The notes: generated by a model from the sequence alone, not told the origin. DNA of 64,000 bases from Perilla frutescens (GCA_026008535.1 BRKX01000002.1:56746170-56810169); one strand, 5' to 3'. Counted from the stretch's first letter, positions 23,175 through 33,910 are shown. Numbers and translations are program-made.

Positions 23175-23343
23175 ACACGTGTCATCCAAATGTTACCGTT
23201 GAACCGTCCTTCTCTCTCCTCCTTAATTCCCAACGGATAGAAATGAAAAGCCAATCGACGGGTCAATTGATCTAATCCGACCGTTGAATTTAGGGAGACC
23301 AAGAGTCACAACCGTTGGATGAGCCAAATCTCTCTATATAAAT
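23175..23343 (+). promoter_or_regulatory. internal promoter-like segment before accessory gene A
   Basis: It contains ACACGTGTCA (23175-23184, a G-box/ABRE type core) and CCGTTG or CAACGG at 23196, 23231, 23281 and 23312. TATATAAAT follows at 23335-23343, about 285 bases before the ATG of gene A. The CCGTTG/CAACGG words recur before genes B and C and in the LTR promoter. Promoter function is inferred. Confidence 0.5.
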
Positions 23344-23627
23344 AAGTCGGCTGAACAATCGAGATAAGCTTTCCAATTTTTACCACAAAGTTATTGGCCT
23401 TCTACCTTTCACTCGTCAAAAGCTTGTTTAATCTTGAAAGATCAAATTCCTCAACTTTTCAAGTCAATCTCTTTCGAAGAATCATAGCTCAAAATCCATC
23501 ACGCAGAAGATTCAATTTCCAACAATCCAGAGAAGACTCTAAAGCTTTCTGTGATAAACTCGATAGAGACAAATTTTTCAATCCAGCCGGATTTCTTCAA
23601 GCTTGAAAACCTTCTCCACTAAACAGA

Positions 23628-25826
23628 ATGATCGTCGAAAATCTTTCTCAGGCTAGGCTGAAAAAGTTTCTGGAGGTGTTTCCAGAACGAATCTACATTG
23701 AACCAGTCGCTAAATTTTATCTAAATTCAAACGGATCTTCGAATCCCAGGGAAATCAGATTGGAGGTCAGAGGACACGCTATTGTCATAACAGCTAAGTC
23801 CCTGAGCAACATATTTGGACTACCCAATAACGGACTCAAGCTGGAGGACGTTCAAGTGAATTTCCAGGAAGCATATGACTTCTGGAAAAAGGAAGGAGAG
23901 CCTCAATCATATAAGAGCAATCATCTTATATCAAAGTTTCAAGATGAATTCCAGGTACTCGTTGTTATTGCTTCAAAAATCATGGTTGGAACAACTGGCA
24001 GCCAATCGGAAATGACAGCAACAAAGTATAAAATCTGTGCTGCCATCTACAACCGAATGGATATCAACTGGGCACAGTACTTCTTTGAACAACTGAAGAG
24101 GTATGTTGATATCATTGAACGAAGCTGGAATGGTGAGAAATTCTCTCAAAAAATTGGATATATCAGCCGAGTCAGCATAATTCTGGAGAAGCAGTTCCCA
24201 TGGATAGCTGAGGAGAAGGAATTCAAAACAATAGTCTGTAATGACTTCATCTCAAAACCTCTCAGAATTGTTGAGATTGATCTGGAACAAACTGATCAGT
24301 CAAGAAGAAAGAAGCCTGTAGCCGAAGGCAAGGGAAAGAAGCCAGCTACTGACTCTGATGACGAAATTCCAATAGCTCAGAGATTCAGACAACACAGCTA
24401 CCAGACCTGGCATGATCGGACAGTCAGCTAGGCCAGCTGTTGTCAGATCAGCTACAAGGAAGAAGCTAGCTGATCAACCACGAAGGAGAAGAATACTGCT
24501 CTCTCTTAGTCCAGAAGGAGAAAATGATCAAGTTCTATTCTAGATCTAACAATTCCACCAAACTTAACTATTGAAGATACAGCTCCATGCGACAACCCAG
24601 AAGATATCATCCTTGCAAGAGAGATTCCTCACAATGGAGCCGGAGCTGATTACTTTCAAATGACCTGCCCACTAATGGCTCAAGTCGAAGGAAATATAAG
24701 AGCCTACTCCCAAGGAGAGTCTGTGAAGAAATGGGCTGATGAAACCACGCAGAAGCACATGGCTCAACATTTTGCTCATGAGCTAACCGGTCATGAGGAG
24801 CTCTTCAACACCTTAACCAGGTACATCTACTGGTTTTTATGGAGGCACGTATACCAGTCAGAATAGTTTCTATCATTGCTAGCCTTTCATGGAATGAGTT
24901 TCTGGAGGCGAGAAGAAGAATGGAGCCTATGGTGGACAGACAGTGAGAATGCCAGTATCACTAAAGGCAAACATCTCATGAGGCAGCTACAGCTGAGGAA
25001 AGAATGCTCAAATCTAGCTGAAGGATTAATGAAGGATGTGTTTGATGAACTGTGCAGAATTCATTGCTTAACCTTGCCAGTCATCACAATTGAACTGGAG
25101 CAAGAAAGGTGGTCGCATCCGCATGTTCAACACAAATGGCTATTCAATCAATTGATGAAGAGGTCACATAGCTATCAGCCTGAACAACAATCAGCTGCTA
25201 CAAGCGACCGAACAATGAATCCAGTTGATGATCTCATCGATGAAGTGATAAGAGAACTTCACTCTTAGAAATCTCCTCTTAAACCTGAAGTCGAAATCAA
25301 TGTCATTCCAGAAGATTCAGAAGAGTCAGCTGATCAAACTCGTCAGTTTGATAAGATAGCTGAGCCCCAAACAGTCATGTCACAAGGGCCAACTGCTGAG
25401 AAAGAGAATGTCACACCTATTCCTCCAGCTGATCCAGTGATGGATAAAACTGATCAATCAACTGATCAGTCAGCTCAAAATAATCAGGCTATCTACCAAC
25501 GGAGTATGGAGACAGACGAGATTTCGCACACAGTTCCTTGCGAGAAACTTGTTGGAACTGAAGAAGGGGAGGAAGCGGACTCAAGAGCAGTCTAGTTCAT
25601 GGTTCAACCCAGCAGTTCCATGGTCCAGCTCCCTCCACATTATGTGGAACTGATTGATTCCCTGTAGCAACTGGTTAAACTGCATACCGAGCAAATCAAG
25701 CAGCTGCAAGCCCAACAGAGACTCCAATTCACTGAAACCGAGTCAGCTAGCAGCACCGAGGATGATGATGAGGAGCCCACCGAGCCGCTGGCTAAAAGAA
25801 GAAAAACTGATCACAAGAAGGACTAG
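23628..25826 (+). pseudogene. accessory gene A of the giant copia element
   Basis: The first possible product starts MIVENLSQARLKKF. Its N-terminal domain (to about 23860) contains VAKFYLN, IRLEVRGHAIVITAKSLS and IFGLPNNG. The central block at 23980-24110 contains MVGTTGSQSE and NWAQYFFEQLK, followed by IGYISRVSIILEKQFPW. A disordered charged linker is out of frame at 24432-24533. Then come GADYFQMTCP, TRYIYWFLWRHVY and the box FHGMSFWRREEEWSLWW (24885-24935). The tail is acidic (TEDDDEEPTE) and ends with basic AKRRKTDHKKD, resembling a nuclear-localisation signal. Stops at 24429, 24864, 25266, 25593 and within the linker break it. About 730 codons. The function is unknown. It occupies the place of the env-like gene of Sireviruses and resembles in style the putative plant transposon protein domains seen in other retroelements. 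Confidence 0.7.
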
Positions 25827-25991
25827 AGGCTGATCACACTTAAAACATGATTAGAAAAGCCTTAAGTACACTTCTTGTTAATCAGTTGTAATTATCTTTT
25901 GATTATATTTATAAAAGTTTATTTCTTTTTATTTTCAAATAAATGTCAAGCTTTACATTTATTTTGAAATTTTTGATCGTTGCAAATTAAT

Positions 25992-26092
25992 GACACGTGT
26001 CAAGGTCATTAATTGCCAACGACCAAAAGAAATCAGAGGCTAGTACCATTTCAACCATCATATCTATGAGCCTGTCCACACACTCATAAAAG
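25992..26092 (+). promoter_or_regulatory. internal promoter-like segment before accessory gene B
   Basis: GACACGTGTCA (25992-26002) shares the ACGTGTCA core with the segment before gene A. CCAACGA follows near 26017, and CATAAAAG at 26085-26092 is TATA-like, about 110 bases before the ATG at 26201. A CT-rich stretch (26096-26160) looks like a plant 5' leader. Confidence 0.5.
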
Positions 26093-26200
26093 CCTCTCTC
26101 TCTCAAGCCTCTCAAAAAGCCTCCTCCTCCAAAAAGATCTAAAAATCTCTTTTTCTCTCAAAAGATCTTGAATACTCCAAAACTTCAGCCAAACTCAAAG

Positions 26201-28065
26201 ATGGCCGAATTATCCAGATCTTCAAACTCCTTCAAAAGCCAACTTATGAGAGATAAATTCCTTGACAGACAGAAATTTCAATTGATTCTTGATGAACCAA
26301 AGAACCCAATCCTTCTGTCAAATCTTCAAAAAACAGGAGTTCTTCACTACCTGGAAACACCACCAAAGTTCTTTAGACAAAATTTGGTGAGTGAATTTTT
26401 GCTTCAAGCAAAATTATCTGCAGATGGAAAGATGATATCTTTAGTGACTCAAGGAAGGATGTTACACATCAATGAGAAAACAATTGCTGAAGTATTTCAA
26501 CTTCCACAATAAGGCTTATTCGTTCAAGATCTAAAGGAATCAGTAGAGTCGCACTGGAGAGACTGGAAAGCCTCAACCTACAACAAGCAATTTAGTTTTA
26601 CCACCGCTAAAACTGATCTCAAGCCTGAGTATGGAGTTCTACTTGATATAACGAACAAAATGATGTTCGGAGCAATTGGCAGTCTAAGTCAACTCACTCA
26701 AGAGAGATACAAGGTTATGATTCACCTTGCTGAAGGAAGACAAGCAAACTGGGCAGAATTCGTCTTTCAACAATTCAAGCATCAAGTCATCAAGGCTGCA
26801 GACTCAAAAAAGTCTGGCAAGTTTGAGTCCAAGGTTGGACTTATTCTAAGGATGAGCAAAATGCTTGAAGACCTGCTGAAGCTCCCAAATGATGAATCAC
26901 TATCGGTTCTGATCTCCGATTGGATCCCCAAGAAAGGAACTGCTCATCTACAGTCCCTGAAGAAGAAGAGAAAAGAAAAGGCCAAGATGAGCAACCAAAG
27001 TTCGAGCAACTCAACTGCCAATGCCGTTCACTCTCCAAAATCAAAGAACGGATCACCAGTTGATTTCCAGGTTTGCTCTGATCCAGGTGAGCTTATTCCA
27101 TTCATCGGAATACCCCATCCAAACTATGGAGCAGACTACTTCAGAGGCACATGCCCTCCGCTCCAGTGACTGAAGAGAATATTCGCACTTTCTACAGTGG
27201 TGAATATGCAGTCAAAAGTGCACAAAAGGAAGTGACCAATCTCATTCTCACTCACTTCACTGTTGTTACACAACGTGATCAAGAGTTGTTTAAACAACTT
27301 CACTGATACTTCTATTGGTACAACTGGAGACATTCTATGTCTATCCAGTCTCACTTCTTGCTAACTGCCTTTCATGGCATGAGCTTCTGGCAAAGAGAAG
27401 AAACTTGGAGCATCAAATGGATAGGATCATCAAATCCATTCCCTCCAACCATTGTGCAAGTTCAGCACATCATGAATCACCGGATGGTTAACAAGATTCC
27501 ACCAACCGCCTTACTGGTCGAATTCAAATCCAGATTCATGTTTCAAGCAGTTGGAACTGCAGGTTAACCAGTCAACTGCCCAACTGACTCACTTTATCGT
27601 CAGTTGAACTTTGATAATCTATCAAGTCAATCAGCTAAGCCTTCACAACGAACTTCATCTGTTGATAAAAGGATAGAACCCCACCTATCCCACACTACAG
27701 TCATAGCTTCTCAAAGGAATACAAGGCATAATGATGCAAGAGATAGTGACGATGAAGACACTGCCACGTCACCAAATCTCCTATCCAAAGGCTATGTGAC
27801 TCCACTGCTCACGACAAGCTCAAAAGGTGCGCAGTTGACCAAGAAAAATGATCAGTTACGGTCATCGCCAAAGGGAATCTCACACTCCCTTAGTCAAAAG
27901 ATGAAGAGCTCGTCAATTGAGATCCAGATTCATCTTCGCCAAGCCAAAAAGACGGAAAGGCCTGGACCATCAACGCACAAAACTGCATCTAAAGAAAGTA
28001 GTGCAGCTAGTCCAGCTAGGCCCTTCAAGAAGCGGAAATTGTCTATAGCAAAGCCGAACAACTGA
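26201..28065 (+). pseudogene. accessory gene B of the giant copia element
   Basis: It starts MAELSRSSNSFKSQ at an ATG in good context. The N-terminal domain contains LVSEFLLQAKL, VTQGRMLHINEKTIAEVFQLP and then a TAA at 26510. The same frame continues with a central block MMFGAIGSLSQ and NWAEFVFQQFK, then VGLILRMSKMLEDLL. After GADYFRGTCP one frameshift (about 27150-27166) moves to another frame. That frame carries YFYWYNWRHSM and the box FHGMSFWQREETWSIKW (27370-27420), with stops at 27304 and 27565. The tail contains an acidic patch (DSDDED) and ends RPFKKRKLSIAKPNN, a nuclear-localisation-like cluster. Block order and spacing parallel genes A and C, so it is a diverged paralogue. Function unknown. 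Confidence 0.7.
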
Positions 28066-28238
28066 TCATACTGACTGATCAATTCAGTTGCAAGCCTCAA
28101 CTGCAGCCAGCTCAACAATGACAACTGAGTATCAAAAACTCAACTGCTCAACCAACTGCCACATCATCAGTCAGTTGGACTGTATCCCAACTGACTAAGG
28201 ATAAGTTTTTTTTTAAAAGCTTACCTTAACTATTTTAT

Positions 28239-28396
28239 TACCGTTGAGATCATGAAATATCTTATATTATATGTCAACGGTTACAATTTGAAAATCGGGC
28301 TCAATATCACAAAGTTGTCATTAATATCTCTACATAGATCTTCAAACCAATACTTCAAACAGGCAAAGAAAATATATTTTATTGCGCTATAAATAG
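28239..28396 (+). promoter_or_regulatory. internal promoter-like segment before accessory gene C
   Basis: ACCGTTGAGA (about 28240) and GTCAACGGTT (about 28273) precede a clear TATA box TATAAATAG at 28388-28396. The ATG of gene C lies about 340 bases on. It shares the CCGTTG/CAACGG words of the other two internal segments but lacks ACACGTGTCA. Confidence 0.5.
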
Positions 28397-28737
28397 AAAG
28401 ATCTACAGAAAATATTTGGCTATTTATGGCAACTACCTCATTTTCAAAATGACTTCATCCCAGCCATACGATCATAAAGTCATTTAACCGATAAACGGCT
28501 GAGGTACATACATCATTAATTCAGCTAATCAACCATCAAATCGGATGGCTGATCAGCCAAGAAAAGCAATCGAGTACTCTCGATTCTTGCATGCATAAGA
28601 TGCATAAATATGAGCAAGGGGATGAAGACTCTGATCACCTGAAAATCTCTCTCTATCTTACTCGATCGGTTGCTAAGCCTTCCCTCACTCATCTCAACTC
28701 TTACATTTCTAAAACTAAATATCATTCTTTTGCAAAA

Positions 28738-30468
28738 ATGAAGCCTCCATTTTCCATGGTGGACATTAAAGCTCTTGAACGCAAAATGAGAAATGACAAG
28801 TCTCTAAATCTGGAGATGCTTAATGCATGTCTTGGCCCGGATATCTTTCAACAGATTTATCGACCATTGGCAGTGACTGGATTGCTTCCCTTCTTGACAC
28901 AGTTGCCGGTCAATAACATACCTGACTACATCGCCGAGTTCTACTACAATGCAACTATCAACGGCGATAACATCATATCCACAGTAAAGAATCAGGTGAT
29001 CACAGTCACAAAGGACACGATGATATCAACTCTACACCTCACTGGCACAGGTGCAGACGTGATGAACCTAAATCTGCCATCCAAACATGAGCTATGGAAA
29101 ATCTGGAAGCTTCCTAATGTGCACCACAACGACAGTTCGCACAGATTAAAGGAGAGCTTGCAAAGTGATATCATCCAACTTCTGGATATCACCAGCCATA
29201 TTGTCCATGGCAACTTCGAGATCGTTCATCTCTCCGAGATCAAAGCTCATATCACAGCCGCCCTTTACTTTGGATGTCAAGCCGACTGGGCTTCCTACAT
29301 CCTGGCGCAACTGAGAGCCAACGTCGAGAGAGCGACGTTTGATCCTTCAACTGGCACATTCCGAGAAAGAGTCGGCTTTATGAACAGCATAAGCCACATC
29401 ATACAAAGCCAGTTTGATGAGATCATACCAACTGGTGAACTGCTTGGAAGACAGGACATGCTCCCTATAATATATTGCCATCTGACCCCAAAGCACTCAC
29501 ACCCACAAGGGCCTTCCAGCTCAGATCGTAGAAAGGCGCCCTTAGAAGCAACCGTCAGCTCCACTGACGAAAGAGAACTGATGCTGGAGAGTGCATCTTT
29601 TTTAAGGTTGAGTGATCAGCCCACAATATCAGCCAGCTCCCAATCTCCACCTTTAGTCCAAAATGACTATATTGAGGTTGATTTTGAAGAGGTTCTCGAC
29701 CACCAGCTCCGAAGCTGCTTTATTCTCATTGAGGACTCCGACTCCTCCCTCTTCGCGCAATTGCGGCGGTACTTGCATTATCATATTTGGCGCTTTTAAC
29801 TGGATGAGTCAACTATGTTTCACCTCATCCATACCCGTGGCTCAGCCTTCTGGATCAGAGAGGGATCATGGAGTCGAAACTGGATGAATCATCCACTTTT
29901 CTCGCTTCCAACGCTCTCGGAGATCATGGATTCAATGATCAAGTGACTCCAGCTTGTTATACCCGCCGATGACTCTCTTCCCGATAATGAACCAACCAAC
30001 TCCTCGTGCGCACCCATTGTTGGTGATCCACCACTCCCTTCAACTGATGAAATCTTCACCAGCTTAGCCCCCATGAGCTTCAGAGATCAAGATATCTCTG
30101 ATCCAGGTTAGTTCATGCCAACTGAAGATGTCTATGCATGGCTTTCTCCGCCCATGCAAATATCTTCAGTTCATGCAGCTCATGATGACAATTTGGCAAC
30201 CGCCTTCACTTTTCTACCATATTTGTCATTACCATCATGTGATCCTCTTCACCTTTTGGATGATGCCAAAAAAGGAGAAGATGGACAATATGATGATGGA
30301 TAGTATGATGGATGCATGACTCTTTGGGACCAAATTCAAAGAAAAATTCATCATGAGGGGGAAGATCAGCTTCAGGGGGAAGCATGGACACTACAAGGAA
30401 TCCAAGGAAGAGGAGAATCGAGCAGAAGGAAAAAGAGCAATCGGAGCAACATTCAGGAAGTAGATTAG
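28738..30468 (+). pseudogene. accessory gene C of the giant copia element
   Basis: The best-preserved of the three: a single frame from ATG 28738 (MKPPFSMVDIKALERK) to 30468 with four nonsense codons (29797, 29944, 30112, 30301) and no frameshift seen. The N-terminal domain has YIAEFYYNATING, VKNQVITVTKDTMIS and LHLTGTG. The central block has HIVHGNFEIVHLSE, DWASYILAQLR and VGFMNSISHIIQSQF. Then come RRYLHYHIWRF and the box TRGSAFWIREGSWSRNW (29833-29883). The tail is Asp/Glu-rich and ends with basic SSRRKKSNRSN. About 577 codons. It lies last before the 3' non-coding region of the element. Function unknown; paralogous to A and B by ordered motifs, not by a computed alignment. Confidence 0.7.
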
Positions 30469-30946
30469 TAATCTTAACTACTAACTCTTGAATCTCTTAA
30501 AGTTATGCCTGAAAATGAATATATAATACAAGTTTTGATCTTGATTTTGCTTCAAGCTTGAATAGTTTGACATAATTCATTATGCCCTAATACTTCAGTC
30601 ATGCTCTGATACTTGAATGAGAAGCATGAATAAGCCCAAATTGCTTTTAAAACTAACATGCTCTGATATTTGAACATGCTCTGATAATTGAATGATAAGC
30701 ATGAATGACAATTGCTCTAAAAATTGAATAAAAATCATGAGTCAATTTTTCTCAATATGCTATGAATATGACATGCTCTGATATCTGAATGATAAGCATG
30801 AATGACAAATGCTCTAATAACTGAATAAAAATCATGAGCCAATTTGTCTCAATATGCTACGAATGTACACTGACTGAAAGATTCTATTTAATGCATTTGC
30901 TACACTTGCAGTTTTTCCATAATCATCAACAAAGTTTTGACATCAT
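30469..30946 (+). other. 3' non-coding region of the giant copia element with a 97-bp tandem duplication
   Basis: A unit beginning CATGCTCTGATAATTGAATG at 30675 is repeated from 30772 with few changes, giving a period of 97 bp. Related words (ATGCTCTGATA) occur from 30601 on. No coding region is seen. Confidence 0.75.
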
Positions 30947-30960
30947 CAAAAAGAGGGAAA
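30947..30960 (+). other. polypurine tract of the giant copia element
   Basis: The run CAAAAAGAGGGAAA ends two bases before the TGTTAGG start of the 3' LTR, the expected place for plus-strand priming. Two further GAGGGGGAAG/CAGGGGGAAG tracts lie at about 30354 and 30372. Confidence 0.75.
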
Positions 30961-30961
30961 T

Positions 30962-32605
30962 TGTTAGGAAAAACTATCAAGGAACCCCTAGATCAGGTTT
31001 TGATGAGATGTCAAAATTATTTATGAAAAACTGACCAAAATTCAAGCTGTAGATCGAAGCTGATCAGCCCAGGGCATCATCGAAGAAGAACTCTAGAAGA
31101 GTCAAAGTCAACCAATCTGAATAATGACCCACAAGTTGAAAGACACGTCATCCAGTCTAAAGTTCAACTTGGCTGAGGAATCATACCGATCAAAGCAAGC
31201 TGACAATCGAGTTAGCTGAACTGAGGGAGAAAGGAGTTGACCAAAGATTGAAGAAGCTAATAGAATATCAGTTTATGCCAGAGACTGATAGTAGCCAACT
31301 AGAACAATGGCCAATCTCAGCTGACAAGCCCAGAACTGCCAACTGGAGCAATGGCCAATCTCAGCTGACAAGCCCAGAACTGCCAACTGGAGTAATGGTC
31401 AATCTCAGCTGACAAGCCCAGAACTGCCAACTGGAGCAATGACCAATCTCAGCTGACAAGCCCAGAACTGCCAACTGGAGTGATAGCCAGACTCAGCTGA
31501 TAAGTCCAGAACTGCCATCTGGAGCAATAGACAGACTCAGTTGACAATCTCAGAACTGTCAGCTGGGACGATAATGTGACTTAGCTAAGAAATCCAAAAC
31601 TGCCAACTGAAATTCCAAACTGCCAAGAGAGCTGAAACCAGAAGACTCTTGGAGTGTATTGCTTAAATCAGCGTATCTTGGAATAAATGATCCTTCAAAG
31701 ATCCTGGAATTCAATGAAGATCGATTGGCACAGTAACGGCTACTTCAATCAAATGATCCAAGCGATCATTTAAGACCACATGCCATTGATGAGCCAACAA
31801 AGCCACGGATCAAATGGACAATGGAGCTCAACGGTCATAAAATCACTCCTCTATAAAAGACGGGTGAATCAGAGTTTTAAACACTTCTCGCAAACATAAC
31901 CTCTTGCCAACCTTCGCATATACAAGCAGAGCTTTTCTTTCTCCCTCCCACTCAAGCTCAAGTGCAACGTTTGATAGAAACTGCGAAAGTCAAACTAAGA
32001 AGAAGAATTCACTGAATCAAGACATCCAGCCAGCTGTTGACGAACCAGCCAGGACAGCCTTCTCAGTTTTCAGCTATTCAAGATCAACTACTCAGCTCAA
32101 TCAAAGGAGCACATTAGTTGATAACCCCTTGTTCAAGACTAACCTCTTGAAGATTGAAAGAGATCTAAAACCTTGTAAAGACGACAATAGCACCTACCTT
32201 CCTAGCGAGTAGTTAGGGACTTCAAGTGTTAACCGTCGACCAGCTGAGGTAGCGAGCAGTTACCAGGTTCAGCCAACTATCCTTCATTGTGTAATTTGTA
32301 AAGGAATTCAAGTTATATAGTGAAGTTGCCCTTCTACGGAAGGAAGAGAGGACGTAGAAGTTTGAGACTTCGAACCTCTATAAATCTCTTGTGTGTTGTA
32401 CTTATTGATCATTGTATATCTCTAACTGCACACAACATCACACAAGCTGCACTCAAACTGTCTCAACTGATTATCAAGTTGGTGCATAGATAAGTTTCTT
32501 CAAGCGAGTCAAAGGGCCCTATTTTTCCGCATCTAAATTAAAAGTTTTTTGAATCAGTTTATTCACCCCCCCTCTAAACTGATACCGACTCGCCCGGGAC
32601 CAACA
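30962..32605 (+). repeat. 3' LTR of the giant copia element
   Basis: It is the direct partner of 15307-16948, with the same TG...CA ends, the same seven-unit 44-bp array (31294-31601) and the same promoter core near 31851. It is followed directly by GAGTC. Confidence 0.95.
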
Positions 32606-33110
32606 GAGTCGAAGGGGCGCGACCGGCCCCGTGTCGCACCCCTGTGTCACGTTTTCATATTTTTCATCTTTTTCCCCCATTTTTGATTTTCTTTTAATTC
32701 TTTTATTCCCCCACTATATAAACTCACCCCAATTCAAAATTAGGTCATTCCATTCCACCTTAGCCACTTTTAGAGAGAGAAATACTTGGAGAAGAAGAGA
32801 GAAGAAAGGGAATTGAAGATTGGGCAAGAAGAATAAAGTTGAAGCAAGATTTGAAGGCCAAAACATCCATCCGGGTTCTGTTGTTCTTTAATTTTGTTAA
32901 AATCATGTTCCTTCTTGTAGAGATTTGGTTACCCATGTAATTATGAGAAGCTAAATCTTTGATACTCTTGGGTGTTGGTTTTATTTGGATTATGAGATAT
33001 AAATGATGTTTATTTTGGATGTTTAATGGGTCTTGATTATGCTTTGGATTCTTGTTATGTATGGGTGTTATGTATTGTTGATTGGTGAGAACTAATTGAT
33101 AATTAATTAG
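32606..33110 (+). repeat. right part of the interrupted older LTR-like sequence
   Basis: It continues the GC-rich GCGACC/GTCGC words of 15170-15306. A TATA box CTATATAAAC near 32715 is followed by a purine-rich leader (AGAGAGAGAAATACTTGG). Then come ATGAGAAGCTAAATC and a run typical of plant gypsy-type LTR/leader sequence. No coding region is attached. Its family is not certain. Confidence 0.4.
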
Positions 33111-33711
33111 CATGATTATATATGTTGATTCGAGTTTTAAAATTAAAATTTCTCACATCACATGTAACAACGCTCAACATTGGATACTAAAGTGTAATCA
33201 ACCATATTTTAATTTAAATAAAACGAATATTTATATACAATGAAAATCTGTAGGCTGCATTAATATAATTTCTTAAATTGAAATTTGTATATATGTTTCA
33301 ATATATATTTATCAATATTATTTTGACTACATTTATTTTATATACAACATAATTATCAATTTCTTAAGAGTTAAATTCAAGAAATCTATAAAAATATACA
33401 ACCATAAAAATCTTTAAAACGAAACATGTTATTATTATAATCTTTGCTCAATTACTCACATATATTTTTCAGAAATTTTAGTCATGGTCAGTTGTACATA
33501 TAGGTGTTTCATGAGTTACAAGTCGTGTGTTGGTTTGATTTTTTTTTTTTGTAAAGATAACGATAGTGCAATAAATCCTACTACAAATGTTGTATACAAA
33601 CAAGTGCTGCATAATTTATAATACAATATTTTCATTGTAGTAGTTTGTTAAATATTTATACAATTGTTTGAAATATATTATACTATAACATATATAATAT
33701 GTATGTGGTCA
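33111..33711. other. AT-rich intergenic DNA
   Basis: No gene or clear repeat is seen, apart from homopolymer runs. Confidence 0.6.
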
Positions 33712-33910
33712 CAGGGACGGACCTAGGGGGGCTAGTGGGGGCACCCGCCCCCCCTCAAATTTTGTCCAAATTTTTTTATACATGTGTATATATAATTTAT
33801 AATATAAATTTAATTTTATTTGTATTGTAATATTATTTTTCGTCCCCCAAAAATTAAGATTTTTACATTTCGTCCCCCCTCCCAAATTAGAATTCATGCG
33901 TCCGTCTCTG
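33712..33910. mobile_element. hAT-like MITE, 199 bp
   Basis: The ends CAGGGACGGAC and GTCCGTCTCTG are inverted repeats differing at one position, of the CAGGG(A/G)CGGA type common in plant hAT MITEs. Flanking octamers TGTGGTCA and CGTGTACA match at five of eight positions, a weathered target duplication at best. The GGGGG/CCCCC stretches inside are characteristic. It has no coding capacity. Confidence 0.65.

Larger units (their letters stand above)
15307..32605 (+). mobile_element. giant (17.3 kb) Sirevirus-like Ty1/copia retrotransposon
   Basis: LTRs of 1642 and 1644 bp begin TGTTAGG and end CCAACA. A perfect 5-bp target duplication GAGTC flanks the element (15302-15306 and 32606-32610). 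Internally, in order, lie a primer-binding site, gag with zinc knuckle and coiled coil, pol (protease, integrase, RT, RNase H), then about 8 kb with three related accessory genes, then a polypurine tract. The RT/RNase H sequence, the coiled coil followed by a TDSSGLGYS-type motif, and genes downstream of pol fit the Sirevirus (SIRE/Maximus) lineage. All genes carry stops, so the copy is inactive by itself. Typical Sireviruses are about 9-12 kb, so this one is enlarged. Confidence 0.93.

Noticed and set aside
23394..23606. 70-codon frame upstream of accessory gene A
   Set aside because: It has no ATG start and lies between the TATA box and the ATG at 23628, so it is more likely 5' leader. It is in frame with gene A, so a longer ancestral N-terminus cannot be fully excluded.
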